64,000 bases of DNA. It comes from Diploscapter coronatus (Eukaryota; Nematoda; Chromadorea; Rhabditida; Rhabditidae). This document shows, one piece after another, positions 34,535-46,400 of the stretch. The number at the start of each line of letters is the position of its first letter. Positions within the stretch are counted from its first letter, which is position 1. The stretch is from the NCBI GenBank assembly GCA_964036155.1, contig OZ038422.1, forward strand, positions 61,341,201 to 61,405,200. Reading direction: 5' to 3'. A program made the translations under genes and the position numbers. The notes under the pieces are model-generated. The model ran no database searches and had not been told where the DNA came from. It was given only the letters and a program-made list of their open reading frames with translations.

Positions 34535-35771
34535 TTATCTTTCTTATCTGATATTTCATTTTTCAAATGGACACTGTACAAATAATAAATCTTTATTTTT
34601 ATCAAGAAGTATGGAATGAAAACAAATCGAAAGCTATGGTTCATTAAGATCATTTCACGAATAACTAACAAGGATTCGGACAATTGCAAAAGTGTCCCGA
34701 ATCCGAGCCAAACCCCTATGGGTAGATACGCCCGTGGGCCTTAATCATAAAAAAAAAATGAAAATTAGGTCCTGCCCTCAAAGTAGGCGTGGTCATGCAT
34801 ACGAAAGGGGGCGCGCGGCCTAATTTTATCATTTTTATGATTAGTAACCAGGAGGCTATCCACTTATATGGGCCATATCCCGGTAGAAGGACTTTTGTCC
34901 AGATGCAGTCCCCCTCTATTGGCTATTCGAGTCTTAAAAAGACTCCGTCTTACTTGCTTCAGATTTCTATTTTCTACAAGAAAATATTCTTTAAAAAATT
35001 TACATAAAAATTGCCTATTCTCTCCTAGCATTTTTCACCCACTTTGCTTTATGGCTTTCTGTAAGGCCAGGCAGTCTGCATGGCATGACCTCACTAATGC
35101 ACAATGTGTCGACGACACTTTATTCCTCGTGAATAATCATGGCGAAGTTTATTTCTTTTTTCCAGAAATTTTTATTTTTTTTCCAGCTTCTCTGTTCGTA
35201 AAAGGTCAAAATAGTCGATTTTCAGAAAAGTGGAATATTTTGAAAATATCAATTCCGTTTTTGAACGCCCTTTCAAAACTTTTGATATCGATTGCCTCAT
35301 CATTGGAGTTTTGAAGTTTTCTTGAATTTTCTTTCTGAAAAACTACTTTATTTTCTATTTACTCAATTCAGAAATATTAGATTTTTAAATTTCATAAAAT
35401 TTTCGAAATTTCAACCTCCATTTTCCCCAAATTCTAAATTTAAACAAATTTTCTCGTTTTTTCATCAATTCAGCTTTTCCTGCTCATCACTGTCTATTTC
35501 GTTCTTCATTTTCTCATCAATTCAAATCGATTTTCTGACCACCTGACTCTAAAATATCGATCGAGTCTTCTCTGTTACTCTTCTGTCAATTTATCGATTT
35601 TTGTTCTTCTATTAGTCGATTGGTTCATTTTTACGTTTAACTTTTTCTTTCTTCAAACTTATTGAAATTGATTGATTTATTGTGTCGTGAATTTTTGTCA
35701 ATTTAATTAATTTTCACCTTGGTTGTAGGTGTTCGTCTTCGATTTCTTCGATTTTTTGTCAGGAATCAAAA
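34535..35771. other. intergenic region upstream of mitochondrial SSB gene
   Basis: About 1.2 kb. The open frames here (for example 34868-35314) are T-rich with Phe/Leu-biased products and no domain, so I do not call them. A CTTGGTTGTAG acceptor at about 35719-35729 may mark a 5' leader splice or trans-splice site for the SSB gene. Confidence 0.5.
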
Positions 35772-37515
35772 ATGCTGCGTTCCATTTTGTCCCCATCCCT
35801 GGCCGGCTCGATCAGATTCGCCGCCTCTGCTGGAGTGGCTCCGACCAGGCTCTACAGCAACACCCCTCCCATGGAGAAACCCTCCGAGAAGGTGTTTATT
35901 TAAAAAAAAAAATTAAAGAAAACCGTACGAAAGGCAAATTAGGCCATTTTTCATTAAAGTCATAGAAAATTCCTGCTTATCGAAATTTCTCTTAAAGTTT
36001 CTTAAAACGATGAAATTCTGAATATTTTGTTTTCTAAATCAATAGGAGAAATGTTTCTCTTTTAACTTATGAAAATTTTTTAAAAAAATTCTGAGAAAAA
36101 CTAAATTTACGAATATTTTCTGGAAAATTATGAAAGACGATTCCTAAAATTTTAAAAATGGAAACAAGTTAAAATAAAATTTTCCAGGACATTGACAAGC
36201 TGTTTGCGACCCGCGAGGAGAGCTACCGTCCACGCGGCGACAACATGAATCAGCAGGGCCAGCCCCAGAGGAAACAGTCGTACGGATACAGGTACTTTTC
36301 TGGGAAATAGGACAAAATTCCAGTTACTTGAATTTCTCACTTTTTCTATCAAAAGTTATATTAATTCAGCAGGGAATGCGTAAAAATTTCTATTTTTAAA
36401 AATAACTTCTTGTGAATTTCTCAAGAGAATATTATTTTATTTTTCCTGAAATTTTCAAAAGTTAAGAAATCTTTAAAAATTAAAAAATTGAAGCATGAAC
36501 AAAGTCGAGCTGATCGGCGGAGTGGCGACGGACCCGCAGCTGAAGGTGGGCAAGAACGGACAGCCCTTCACGGTCATCAACCTCATCACCAACAGCTACT
36601 CCAGGGACGCGAGAGCGCAGGGCAGGGAGAATGTAAGCCATTTTTAAGCAACGTCATTTTCTAAAATTACGATTTAAATAAAAAATATCTTACACCAAAA
36701 TAGAACATTTTTATTTTTCTTAAAAATCATGCTACATTGTAGTATAGCGGAAGCATCTTATCAGCTTGCTTTGTTTTTGAAAATTGAAAAAGAACAAATT
36801 GGAAATTCAAAGAAACTCGATGAAATCTAAATTTCTTATTTTGTGATTCTTCGAAAATTTCGAATCTTCAGTCCGAGTTCCACGGTGTGTACGTGTTCCG
36901 CAAGCAGGCAGAGTGGGCGACTCAGAATCTGCGAAGAGGCAACCGCGTGATGATCGTCGGCAAGCTCCACTACACCGGCGGGCAGGAGGAGGTACTGTAA
37001 TTTACGCTAATATATCATACAGTCGAATAAGCACTCTTTTCCATAAGTTGTAATTTACCTCCTTCATGAATCGAGAATGTTCGCGGTTGAATTTTTTTGC
37101 AAGGGAAATCGTCGAATTACAAGGTTGTTCGGATTTGCTCAAATCGAATCGAATCAGACCGCTTACATCCCTACACAGCATGCAGTGTCCTTCAAGTTTA
37201 CTTGTTTTTCGTCTTTTATTTTTGAGAAACCCCAATAGTTATTTGAAGAATTGCTCTATTTAGGAAAAAATCTTGATTTTAGAACGGCGTTCGCCAGCCG
37301 CGTCAAACCCACATTCATGCAGACACCATTCAGCTCATCGCTGCTCCCAGTATGTATTTTCTTTAATTCTGCTAATTTCCGAAGATAAAATCATTTTATT
37401 TTCAAACCAACAGAAATCACTTATCTCTTCGAAATATTTTTTATTTAGATTTTTTCTACATTTTAAAATTTAAAAACTTCCAGGCTCGAACAACCAAGCT
37501 CCTCAAGACATGTAA
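35772..37515 (+). CDS. mtss-1: mitochondrial single-stranded DNA-binding protein
   Basis: Six exons. Exon 1 (35772-about 35891) encodes a basic, Arg/Ser-rich presequence ([20 protein letters not shown]) typical of mitochondrial import. Exon 2 adds a Gln-rich linker. Exons at 36491-36633, 36872-36993 and 37284-37350 encode the OB fold: [48 protein letters not shown] and [10 protein letters not shown]. The last exon ends APQDM, TAA at 37513-37515. The product is about 190 residues, of normal length. It coats single-stranded mitochondrial DNA during replication, working with the Twinkle helicase and polymerase gamma. It is the first gene of a same-strand block with NIPSNAP, the HAD phosphatase and snap-29. 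A hairpin follows about 90 nt after the stop. Confidence 0.93.
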
Positions 37516-38080
37516 GTCCGCAGATGTGCGTGATCTCTCCAGACAAACTATGGACCTTTCCTCGGATTCGTCGATTTGTTTTAATTCCTGCAATTTTCTG
37601 AATCTATAAAACGGGGCGGGGCTATTTTTCGCCCCTTTTTATAAGTTTAAAAATTACAAGAAAACGTTTCTTTTCTAAAAACTATTGTTACGAGCCTTTA
37701 CAACTCGAACTCTTTAGGAACTTCACCTTTATTTTTATCGTTTTTGTTGATTTCTTAATTTAACTAGTTCACATTATTCGAGATCTAAAATTCAGGTAGG
37801 ATAGCGCAATTGTTTCTTCGTTGTTGTGTTGTTGAGAAACATTTTCGAGCAGACGATATCGTCGGCGGTTCGCATTTCTCTAAACTCCATATTGTTGCCA
37901 AAACAGGATAGAAAATTCGAGAAGTCGACGATATTTTCGAGTTTGAACTTTTCAGGAATAAATATCAGCTGAAAAATGTTTTTTTAAGAAATGGGTTTAA
38001 AACCCTTGAATATCTGGAATTTTGATATGATTTTCAGGAAAAATGGTGGTTTGTGAATTTTAGGCTTGAAAAATTCGAAA
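37516..38080. other. spacer between mtss-1 and NIPSNAP
   Basis: 565 nt without coding exons. It contains the 37605-37643 hairpin and otherwise AT-rich DNA, including an A/T-rich acceptor-like TTTTAG at about 38058-38063 upstream of the NIPSNAP ATG. Confidence 0.5.
37605..37643 (+). other. GC-rich hairpin downstream of mtss-1
   Basis: TATAAAACGGGGCG (37605-37618) pairs with CGCCCCTTTTTATA (37630-37643), 13 of 14 positions, with an 11-nt loop. It is the only strong hairpin in the spacer. It may act in 3'-end formation or intercistronic processing; that is inference. Confidence 0.4.
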
Positions 38081-41000
38081 ATGGCTCTAGCCCGATCGAC
38101 TATTTGGCTTAATTGTTTGGCGAGAGGAAAACCAGCAATTTCGGCTGCAAGTTTGAAAGGGTACGCTCAAAATTAGACTATTTTTCTTTGAAAATCTAGG
38201 AGGTCAGAGAGACCTGTTATTGAAAGGTTCATGAATGAACGAATATAATACGTATCCAATGTTTGTTTATTTTCCGAAAGGAGACGAAGAAGGGCTTGTT
38301 TGACCATGAAATCTATATGATTCCATGGGAATTTTATTTTATTATTTTTGTGGCGTACTTATACGGTTTTTAAATTGAATTTCGAAATTTTTACCTTCGT
38401 TTTTCTTATTTATTTTTACCTCGATGATTCATCAACGATGACGTCAAATTTGGTGAGTCTCTTTTTATTTTTACTTTCTTATCGGATTTTCTTTCGAAGG
38501 AGCCAATTTTTGATGAAACTCCTAGAATAAATGGCGAGTTGTTTCCAGATTTTTCACAAAAAAAATCCAGAAAATTCAACTTCTTCGAAATTTTAGATCT
38601 CACGATTTAGTTCCATTGTCAAATGTATTTTAATGAAGATATTCTCTAATTTATCCAATTATTTTTACACTGGGTACGAGCCCTGCACCTATTTCTCTTC
38701 GAATTATTTTTAATCGCGATTTTTTTTAAGGGTCAAGGAAATATGGCCCTGAAAAGCGCGGTTTCGAAAATTTCAATCGCCGAAGTTTTCGCGAGATTCG
38801 AAACTTTTCTCTTCGATGCTGACGGCGTTTTGTGGACTGGAAATGTGCCAGTGCCTGGTGCGATCGAGTTCCTGGACAAATTATTGGCTGATCAGGTAGA
38901 AATGTTCAACTTTTTTTTTTAGAATTTCTGAAGAAATGGGCTTTTTTTTAAAAAATTTTATTTTAGTTCACTTATTTTATTAACATTTCGCCCTTTAACT
39001 TCATGAGTTTTCAAACAAGTTCGAAATTTAGAAAAAATCGTCAACGATTTCTTTGAAAGTTTATGCAGATTTTTTAGCTTTCCGAGAACTCTTCATAAAT
39101 TGTTATTTTTAGAGCAAGAAAGTCTTCATTCTGACCAACAACGGCACGAGAACCATCGATCAGTACACGGAGAAGATTCGAAAAGTCGGATTCGGAAGCA
39201 TTCAAAGGGAAAACATTATTTCCTCTGCGCTAGTACTGGGAGAGTACCTGAAAGGCAACCCTGGAAAGTATCAAGGAAGAGAAATTTACCTAGTCGGGAC
39301 GGAAAACTTGAAGAATACCCTGGAACAGGTTATCCTTTAGTTCTTTATTTTATTTTAATTTTACGGAGTTTTCAGGCAGCCGGCGTAAAGTGCTTCGGGA
39401 TCGGGTCGGATAACACTGTCGATTACCTCGGAACTGAGCTCGTGGGAGATCTAGATATCGACCTGAGTCACGATCCAGTAGCCGTGGTCTGCAGCGCGGA
39501 TCTGCATTTTAGGTATTTATTTACAATTTTTTAAAAATAAACTTTCCTATCATTAGATAATTTATTCATATCTGCCATTATCAAAATGTTCTAATTTCGT
39601 ATCTCTTTTATTTTGAATGTATTTTAGTTACTCAAAAAATTGTTATTATCGTCGAAACTTTTTTTAACTCTTATTTTTCAGCTACCCAAAAATCATGAAA
39701 GCGGTCAACTACTTATCTCGTCCAGGCGTTGAATTCCTCGTGACCAACGAAGACCTGAGTTTCCCGACCCAGAGAAAAGGCGTCGTTGTTCCGGGCTCTG
39801 GCGCGATGAGCGTCTGCATCAGGGCTGTTTCCGGAAGGGAACCGATTGTTTTTGGGAAGCCTGCTAAGGTAATTTTCTAGCCAAATGGTAAAGCTAATTA
39901 TCGAAAATTTTTGGATTAGTTCGGAACTTTATTGAGTTGATGTTAGACTGAATTATATTTTTGAAAGAAAAACTTTCTTAGATTCTAGTTTGGGAAATGG
40001 AGCAAATTATCGATTATCTTGATATTTTTGTAAGACAATATTTCAGCCGATGGCGGATTTGCTAAAATCGCGAGGCGACCTGAATCCGGAGAAAACGATC
40101 ATGTTCGGCGACCGGCTAGATACGGACATAGCTTTCGCTAATGCCAACGGATTTTCTTCCTGCCTGATGCTGACCGGAGTCAATAATTTGGAGGACGTAG
40201 ATAAGTAAGTTCTTTTCTAATTCAAGAAGAAAACTAATTTCGAGAATAGGAAATGAAAAGATATGGAAAAGACATTTTTAGCGATAGTTTGATCTTTTTT
40301 AATTTTCATTTTTCAGGGCTGCAGAAAAGGGACAGAGCCATCTGATTCCGACCTTCACATCGTCTTTCGTCTAATTTATGACTTATTTTATTGTTATGAT
40401 CTTCCACTTCTAGGATTCACTTTGTTAATTTTTTTATTTCGCTGTTCGAAGTACGCCACAAAGATTTTAGTATTTGAAAATTTCTGGGTATTTTAGCAGA
40501 TATTTAGATTTTTAAGATAAAAGTAAATAAATTTTAGATTTTCGACTTCATCGATTTGTTTCGAGGGGAAGAAAGACGGCGACAAGAAGGAACAGGCTCC
40601 ACCCAAACAGCAGGGATGGTTCAGCAAGATTCTGGTATTTTCAAATCTATTCATTTCTTTTATTTTAGAAAAAAATACTGCTAAAATAAATTTTTAAAAA
40701 ATATTGAAAAAAAGATTGATTCAGACCGGTCAACAAATGGACCCGGCCGGTTGGCAAAAACAGTCTCACAGCAGTCTGCTGAGCACTTCTGAGTACATCT
40801 ATGAGTTTACGAGTAGGGCTTTTTCACAAAAATATATATATATATATATTAATTTTTAGCCCACAACTACCGTCCCGGCATGATTGACAACTACCTTGAG
40901 AAATTCGGAAAATACAAGAACGAGCTGACGCAGAAAGTAGGAATTTTATTTAAATTGAAAATGAAAATTAGGAAAACGATTGAAAATATCTCTTAATTCT

Positions 41001-42588
41001 TAAAAAGAATAAAGTGAATTTTAAATAAAGAAATGGGAATGAAGTCAATTTTCAGGCGCCCAACACCGAGCTGATTGGCTCGTGGACGGTGAATTTTGGC
41101 CGTACTAAGGATCAGGCCGTCCACCTCTGGCGACACAAACAGGGATACGCGGATATCGATAAGTAAGCGATCTGAAAATAACTTATTACCAGAAAAAGGA
41201 TGAAGGAAGAGGACTCTAGTTGAGATTACAATGATCAGATATGAATCTTTAGATAAGAGGGTGAGATAGAGAAAATCCGGTTTTTAGTATGTGTAATGTG
41301 ACGATAGTCTATAGGAAGTTTCCCTTTTCGATATCTTTATGACTTCATATAATCTTTCTTTAAACTTATTTTTATTTTAAAAATCTAAATTATCTTTTTT
41401 CGAAAAAAAAAATAATAAAATAATTTAAGTCTAATCAATCTGCATCTGCATGACTCTGCTCTGCGTGCGGTCGATAACGAAGTCGCGTCGATGTGCGGCC
41501 GAAGGAAGAACATCATCGTCAAGTCGTTCAGCTATTGGAGAGAGCCGGGTAATTAAAAAAAAATTTAGTTTTAATTCAAAAGTAAAAAGCAAAATAGTTT
41601 TCGACTTTTGGCTAATATATTTTCTTTCTTTTTAACAAACCTCTCGATTCTTTATTACTTTAGCAATAGCGATTTTCCAGAATCTCGTCCACCAACCCAC
41701 GTCTACGACTTGAGAAGCTACGTTCTCCAACCAGGAACGATGATCGAGTGGGCTAATGCCTGGGCGAAGGGCATCACTTTCAGACGCGAGCACAATCAGG
41801 ACGTGGGAGGGTTTTTTGCGCAGGTAGAAATAGAAATTAAAAATATATTTGTCGTCAATGGCCGACTACTTGAGATAATATGAAAAGAGCGAACATTTTA
41901 TCCACTAGAAATTAGTGCGTTGTTTGCAGATGAATATATGGCACTTTATATTGCATTCAAAGAATGCCTCTGACGACTTTTAATTACGCAATACACACTT
42001 TGCATATTTGAATTGCGCGCAGTATTTATTTTGTCTCAAGTAAAATCAGCCATTGACAATCAAATCTAGTTTTTCCTGAACAGACTATTTCCTAGGTAGA
42101 ATTTCAAGATTCTGAGGGGAAATCTATTTTCTTCATAACAAAAAATCCTATAAAATATGCTACTTGTTGAACAACTGCCTTATTTTTCAGGTCGGTCAAC
42201 TCTACATCGTCTACCACATCTGGGCGTACCCCTCGATGATGGCGAGAAACGACACCAGACACTCGACCTGGGCCAAACCCGGTTGGGATGCCACTGTCGC
42301 TTATACGGGTTGGCATTTTGTTTATTTTCTAAAATTAGTTGACTTTTTTTATCATTTTCGTAAACTCTAGAACATTTTTAACGAAAAAATCTGATTTTAT
42401 GACCCATTTCACCAATTTGTAGACATTATTTTCTCGTGGAAAATTACACGAAATTGTTTCTACGATTTTTAGAAATTTATCAAAAGTTTCCTCTGAAAGA
42501 AAATACAAATTCCCATGTTTTAGTCCCCTTGATCAAAAAGATGCAGTCGAAAATCCTGTCGCCGACCAAATTCTCGCAACTTCAGTAA
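38081..42588 (+). CDS. NIPSNAP: NIPSNAP family protein, mitochondrial; first intron contains the HAD phosphatase gene
   Basis: Homologue of vertebrate NIPSNAP1/2, mitochondrial proteins with two ferredoxin-like (dimeric alpha/beta-barrel) domains. Exon 1 (38081-38160) encodes a presequence-like MALARSTIWLNCLARGKP and ends at phase 2. Its donor gtacgc joins the acceptor at 40537, where exon 2 (40538-40634) starts with the single base needed to restore frame (GG|A TTT TCG). The joined exons are 177 nt with no stop. No ATG precedes exon 2 locally, so the upstream exon is required. Later exons carry MDPAGWQKQSHSSLLS, LIGSWTVNFG...QAVHLWRH, VYDLRSYVLQPGTMIEW, GGFFAQVGQLYIVYHIWAY and the C-terminal IKKMQSKILSPTKFSQLQ, all closely matching the family; TAA 42586-42588. 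In mammals NIPSNAPs act in mitochondrial quality control and mitophagy. An alternative is that exon 1 belongs to another transcript; RNA data would decide. Confidence 0.88.
38438..40374 (+). CDS. HAD-family phosphoglycolate / 4-nitrophenyl phosphatase nested in NIPSNAP intron 1
   Basis: HAD superfamily (C2-cap) phosphatase of the PGP/PDXP type. The start exon 38438-38452 (MTSNL) splices at phase 0 to the exon at 38731. Motif I is FLFDADGVLW (nucleophile Asp and acid/base Asp), motif II ILTNNGTRT, motif III Lys in the KPA region or KAVNYL, and motif IV MFGDRLDTDIAFANANG. The cap contains GIGSDNTVDY and the substrate-specificity loop region around 39400-39490. Exons end at about 38895, 39328, 39513, 39868 and 40204; TAA 40372-40374. 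Length is about 300 residues, normal for the family. It dephosphorylates 2-phosphoglycolate and related by-products in the cytosol. It lies entirely between NIPSNAP exons 1 and 2 on the same strand. Confidence 0.9.
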
Positions 42589-43422
42589 ACTAGAGGAAGA
42601 GATACGGTAATTCAAACGAAAATTGCTCAATTTTGAAGGAGGAGAAACGTAAGTTCTTTTTATTTCAAAGGAAAAGAAGCATTTGCCTAATGTAATGTTT
42701 GTATTCGGGTTTTGTAAGATTTCGAACAGGATTTTAAGAGGGCCTTAATTTCTCTGACATTTAAACCTTATTTGATGATTTTTCGACAGGAAAACGCCTG
42801 AGTTTCTACCGGTTAATGCTAATTTTTGTGTTCAAGCTTAATTTAAATCATCTACCTTCATTTTATTCTGAAAAGAGACTAAAATTAGTGTGCTTATAAA
42901 ATATGCTCTTTGCTAAATTCTAGTGATCCTTTTTCTTTTCAGAGAAAGTACTGTTACATTTCATAGTAGAGCGTATTTCACACGAAATGGCTATTTTTCA
43001 ATTTTTCTTAACATTGTAATTTTCTCCATTAGTAGTGCTTCGTTTTCGTAGGTGCTAGGTCTTAGATGATTGTAAATATTCGAATAGTCGTGACGATTTT
43101 ATCCTGTGTAACTTATCCATGCTTGGGTTATAACAAATGCCAAGTTTTGTAAATTATATTTTTAGAAAAATCGTGTATTTTATTTGAAATGATATCCGTT
43201 TTAAAACGGTGAAATATCTTTCTATTTTCAATTTTTATGTGTTTTAGGGAAAACGCCTATTTACTAGAGAAAGGCTAGCTAACTTTCAAGGGAAACGTGT
43301 TAATTTTCTAAGAAAGTAATATGCTAATAGCCCTGAAAATATGCTAGTTTATCAAATTTCTTCAAATTCCAATTTTAGTTCGCTCAATCGTTAACTCAGT
43401 TCTATCCTCAGATCTGTGCAAA
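42589..43422. other. spacer between NIPSNAP and snap-29
   Basis: About 830 nt of AT-rich DNA holding the NIPSNAP 3' UTR and the snap-29 upstream region. No coding or RNA feature is recognised. Confidence 0.5.
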
Positions 43423-46400
43423 ATGTCTCGCTCAACCAATCCCTTCGACGACGACTACAATGGAGGATTGGGTATGAAAATTATGTTTTTTTGGGAATCA
43501 CCATTTTAAAAATAATATGCTAAGTTTCATATTTTAATACGTTTTTTTCTTACTTAAACTTGGGTATTAGTCATAGTCGCTATGAACAAATCAACTCGCT
43601 CAAGGGCGAAAATTGAGGGGGGGACTGCAAGCTTCGATGGCGCAGTAGGCAGCGCGCATGACTGTTAGATACAAGTGCGTTGCAACAAGCATCATGAGGA
43701 CGACAGATCGAAACTGTCTCGAAGCGTTATTTTTGCAAAAATTCCAATTTGTTTTTCGACGACTTTTCGCTATTTTTCCTGATACTTTGGCTAAAATTTG
43801 CATTCTATTTTGTCCTAAATATCTTTCTATCTACTCTAGGCTTATTTGCACTCTCAAGAGCTTCAACATATTCTTAGAAAAATTTTAGAATTCGAAGAAT
43901 TTTTGCAAAAATTTGTACTTCGAAAATTTGACTTGAAAGAAAATTGAAATACGAAAATTACCATGCTAATTTTTATACAGGATGTGGAATAATTATGGAG
44001 GCACTTATTCGTGTGCTAATTACTAGTGGAGCTATAATCTCTGATAATTTGGAACAATTTTCTACATTGATTTTAGCATTATGTGGCATAATTACGCTAA
44101 AAATTTCTTTAGAAATATTTTTATAAACGGCATAACATTTCTGCAAAAATTTCTCACAATCAACAATTTTGCCAAGAATATTTTGAAGCTCCTGAGAGTG
44201 CAAATAAGCCTAGAGTAGATAGAAAGATATTTAGGACAAAATAGAATGCAAATTTTAGCCAAAGTATCCGGAAAAATCGCGAAAAGTCGCCGAAAAACAA
44301 ATTGAATTTTTGCAAAAATAACGCTTCGAGACAGTTTCGATCTGTCGTCCTCATGATGCTTGTTGCAACGCACTTGTATCTAACAGTCATGCGCGCTGCC
44401 TACTGCGCCATCGAAGCTTGCAGTCCCCCCCTCAATTTTCGCTTTCGAACGAGGCCTGGGGTGCCTGGTAGTCGATGTGGTTCGAATGAGATAGCGTTTC
44501 CCCTAGCGGAGATCGAAAGAAGCGACTAGAAAAGAGGAAAACAACGCGCTATTTCGCCTCTTTAGAGAGCATAGAAATGTGAGAGGGTGAAGGATAATGC
44601 ACACATACTAGGGTCCTTCTAGGCCTTTTCATACCAAACAGAACTAATCTACCTCGATCCGATATTGATTTTTGTCGAAAATTAGCATGCATCGCATTTA
44701 TAGCTATGAGATTTGGGCTTTATAGTCTCGGAAGTAGTTAAAATACTTGATTTTTCGCTAGAAGTGAATTTTAGATATTCGCAGGCATTGTTGAAGAAAT
44801 TTGGAAATTTTATAAAAAGTGATCTAGGATTGAGTTAAAGATGCAATAATTTTTTAGATTAGTGATGTTTTGTCAAATTTATAAAAGAAAGTATCGTTTC
44901 TTCAGGCAAAAATACTCTAGGTCAAGTTCCTAAAGTAATTTAAAATTCTAGTGAAAGATTCGGGAAAAACGTCGAATTTTTCAAACATACTGTCAGATAT
45001 CAATGAGATAACCCTTGCATACTATAGAGAAAAACTTGCGAAACCTTTTAGTTTTGTCTGTTTGCATCTTCGTTCATGCCCTTCTTTTCTCCCACTATTT
45101 TCATATTCGATTCGCATCAGTGTCTTTTCCGCTTCCGCTAAACAGAGTTCATCCCATAGATAATGGACAGTATATTTTTTGAAGTTTAGTATTTGGCCAT
45201 ATCTTTTTACTTTTTTCCATTTTCCAGTCCCGGTGCAGATTTATTCTCATCTAGGGCTTAATGAAATTTTTATTTTTGCAACAAAATTGATCTCACTCAC
45301 TTCCAGCCCCGGTGAAGAGCTACTCTCGCAACACGGGCAACACGGTGCAAGACGATGCGGACTACTATGAGAGGGAAATCGAGAAGTACATGCAGGAGTC
45401 ATTGGACAGCACCGAGAGATCCAGGTACCTAGAAAAATTGAAAGTTTTAAATATATTTTCCAAAACCTTTCAAATGATAGTTTTTTTTTAAACTTTTTTT
45501 GCAAAGTCTAACTTTGAGAAGAATATTGTAAGAAAGAAATTATTGATTTTTGAAAAAAAAATATTCAATTTTCAGACGCCACCTGGAAAACTCGGAGCGA
45601 CTCGGCGTCGAGACAGCGAACGTAAGATTTTTAAAATTTTGATGAAAAAGAATTTTTTCTTTCAGAATTTGCTGGCCCAGCGCGAACAGTTGGAGAACAC
45701 CGAGCGCAATCTCGATGATATTCACAGGAAGACGCAGGTATTAATTCACTTTTTCTGAAACTTGTAGATTTGTTTTGTAGAATATTCATAAACTATTGGA
45801 AAAATAGTTTATTTTTACGGCATTTCAAACTTCTATATAAAATTGTTAAAACTTACCAATCAAAGTTTTTAAATTCCAGGAAACGCAGCGCAATTTGAAC
45901 TCGCTGAAGTCGTTCATGGGCGGCTGGTTCAAGAACAAGTTCACCAAAAAGCCGATGACCGACGAGGAGGCGCAGGTCAAGAAGCAGGCCGACATCCCAC
46001 AGTCCAAGTCCACTCAGAAATTGAGGGTAATTAAATTTTGTTGACTAGAAAGATAATTATGCGAATTTTGACATTTGAAATTTGGAAATTGATAATTCAC
46101 CCGATTAAACTTTGGATTAAGTAAGTATGAAATTTTGTAAGTACTTTGTTATGAGGAAGAAATTAAACTCAAAAAATGATTCTTGATTATTAAAAAGTGG
46201 ATACATTATCTTTTTTGTAGTATCTTCTCTAAGTTTAAAAAAAGCTAAACTTTTATTTGTCCACTTCCAGGACCAAACGGAAGGCCTCTCGAAGGGGATG
46301 GGCTCTTCTGCATCGTTTTCTGGAACTTCCGGGCCACAGTCGACTTTGTCTCAGCAGTCCAAGTAAAAATATTTTAAAATTAATTTGGTAAGAAAATATT

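Noticed and set aside
34868..35314. 148-codon frame before the SSB gene
   Set aside because: Low-complexity Phe/Leu/Ser product from T-rich DNA, with no domain or splice context.
38081..38160. exon 38081-38160 as the start of the phosphatase
   Set aside because: Joining it to the phosphatase exon at 38731 gives an early stop; the phosphatase is served in phase by 38438-38452.
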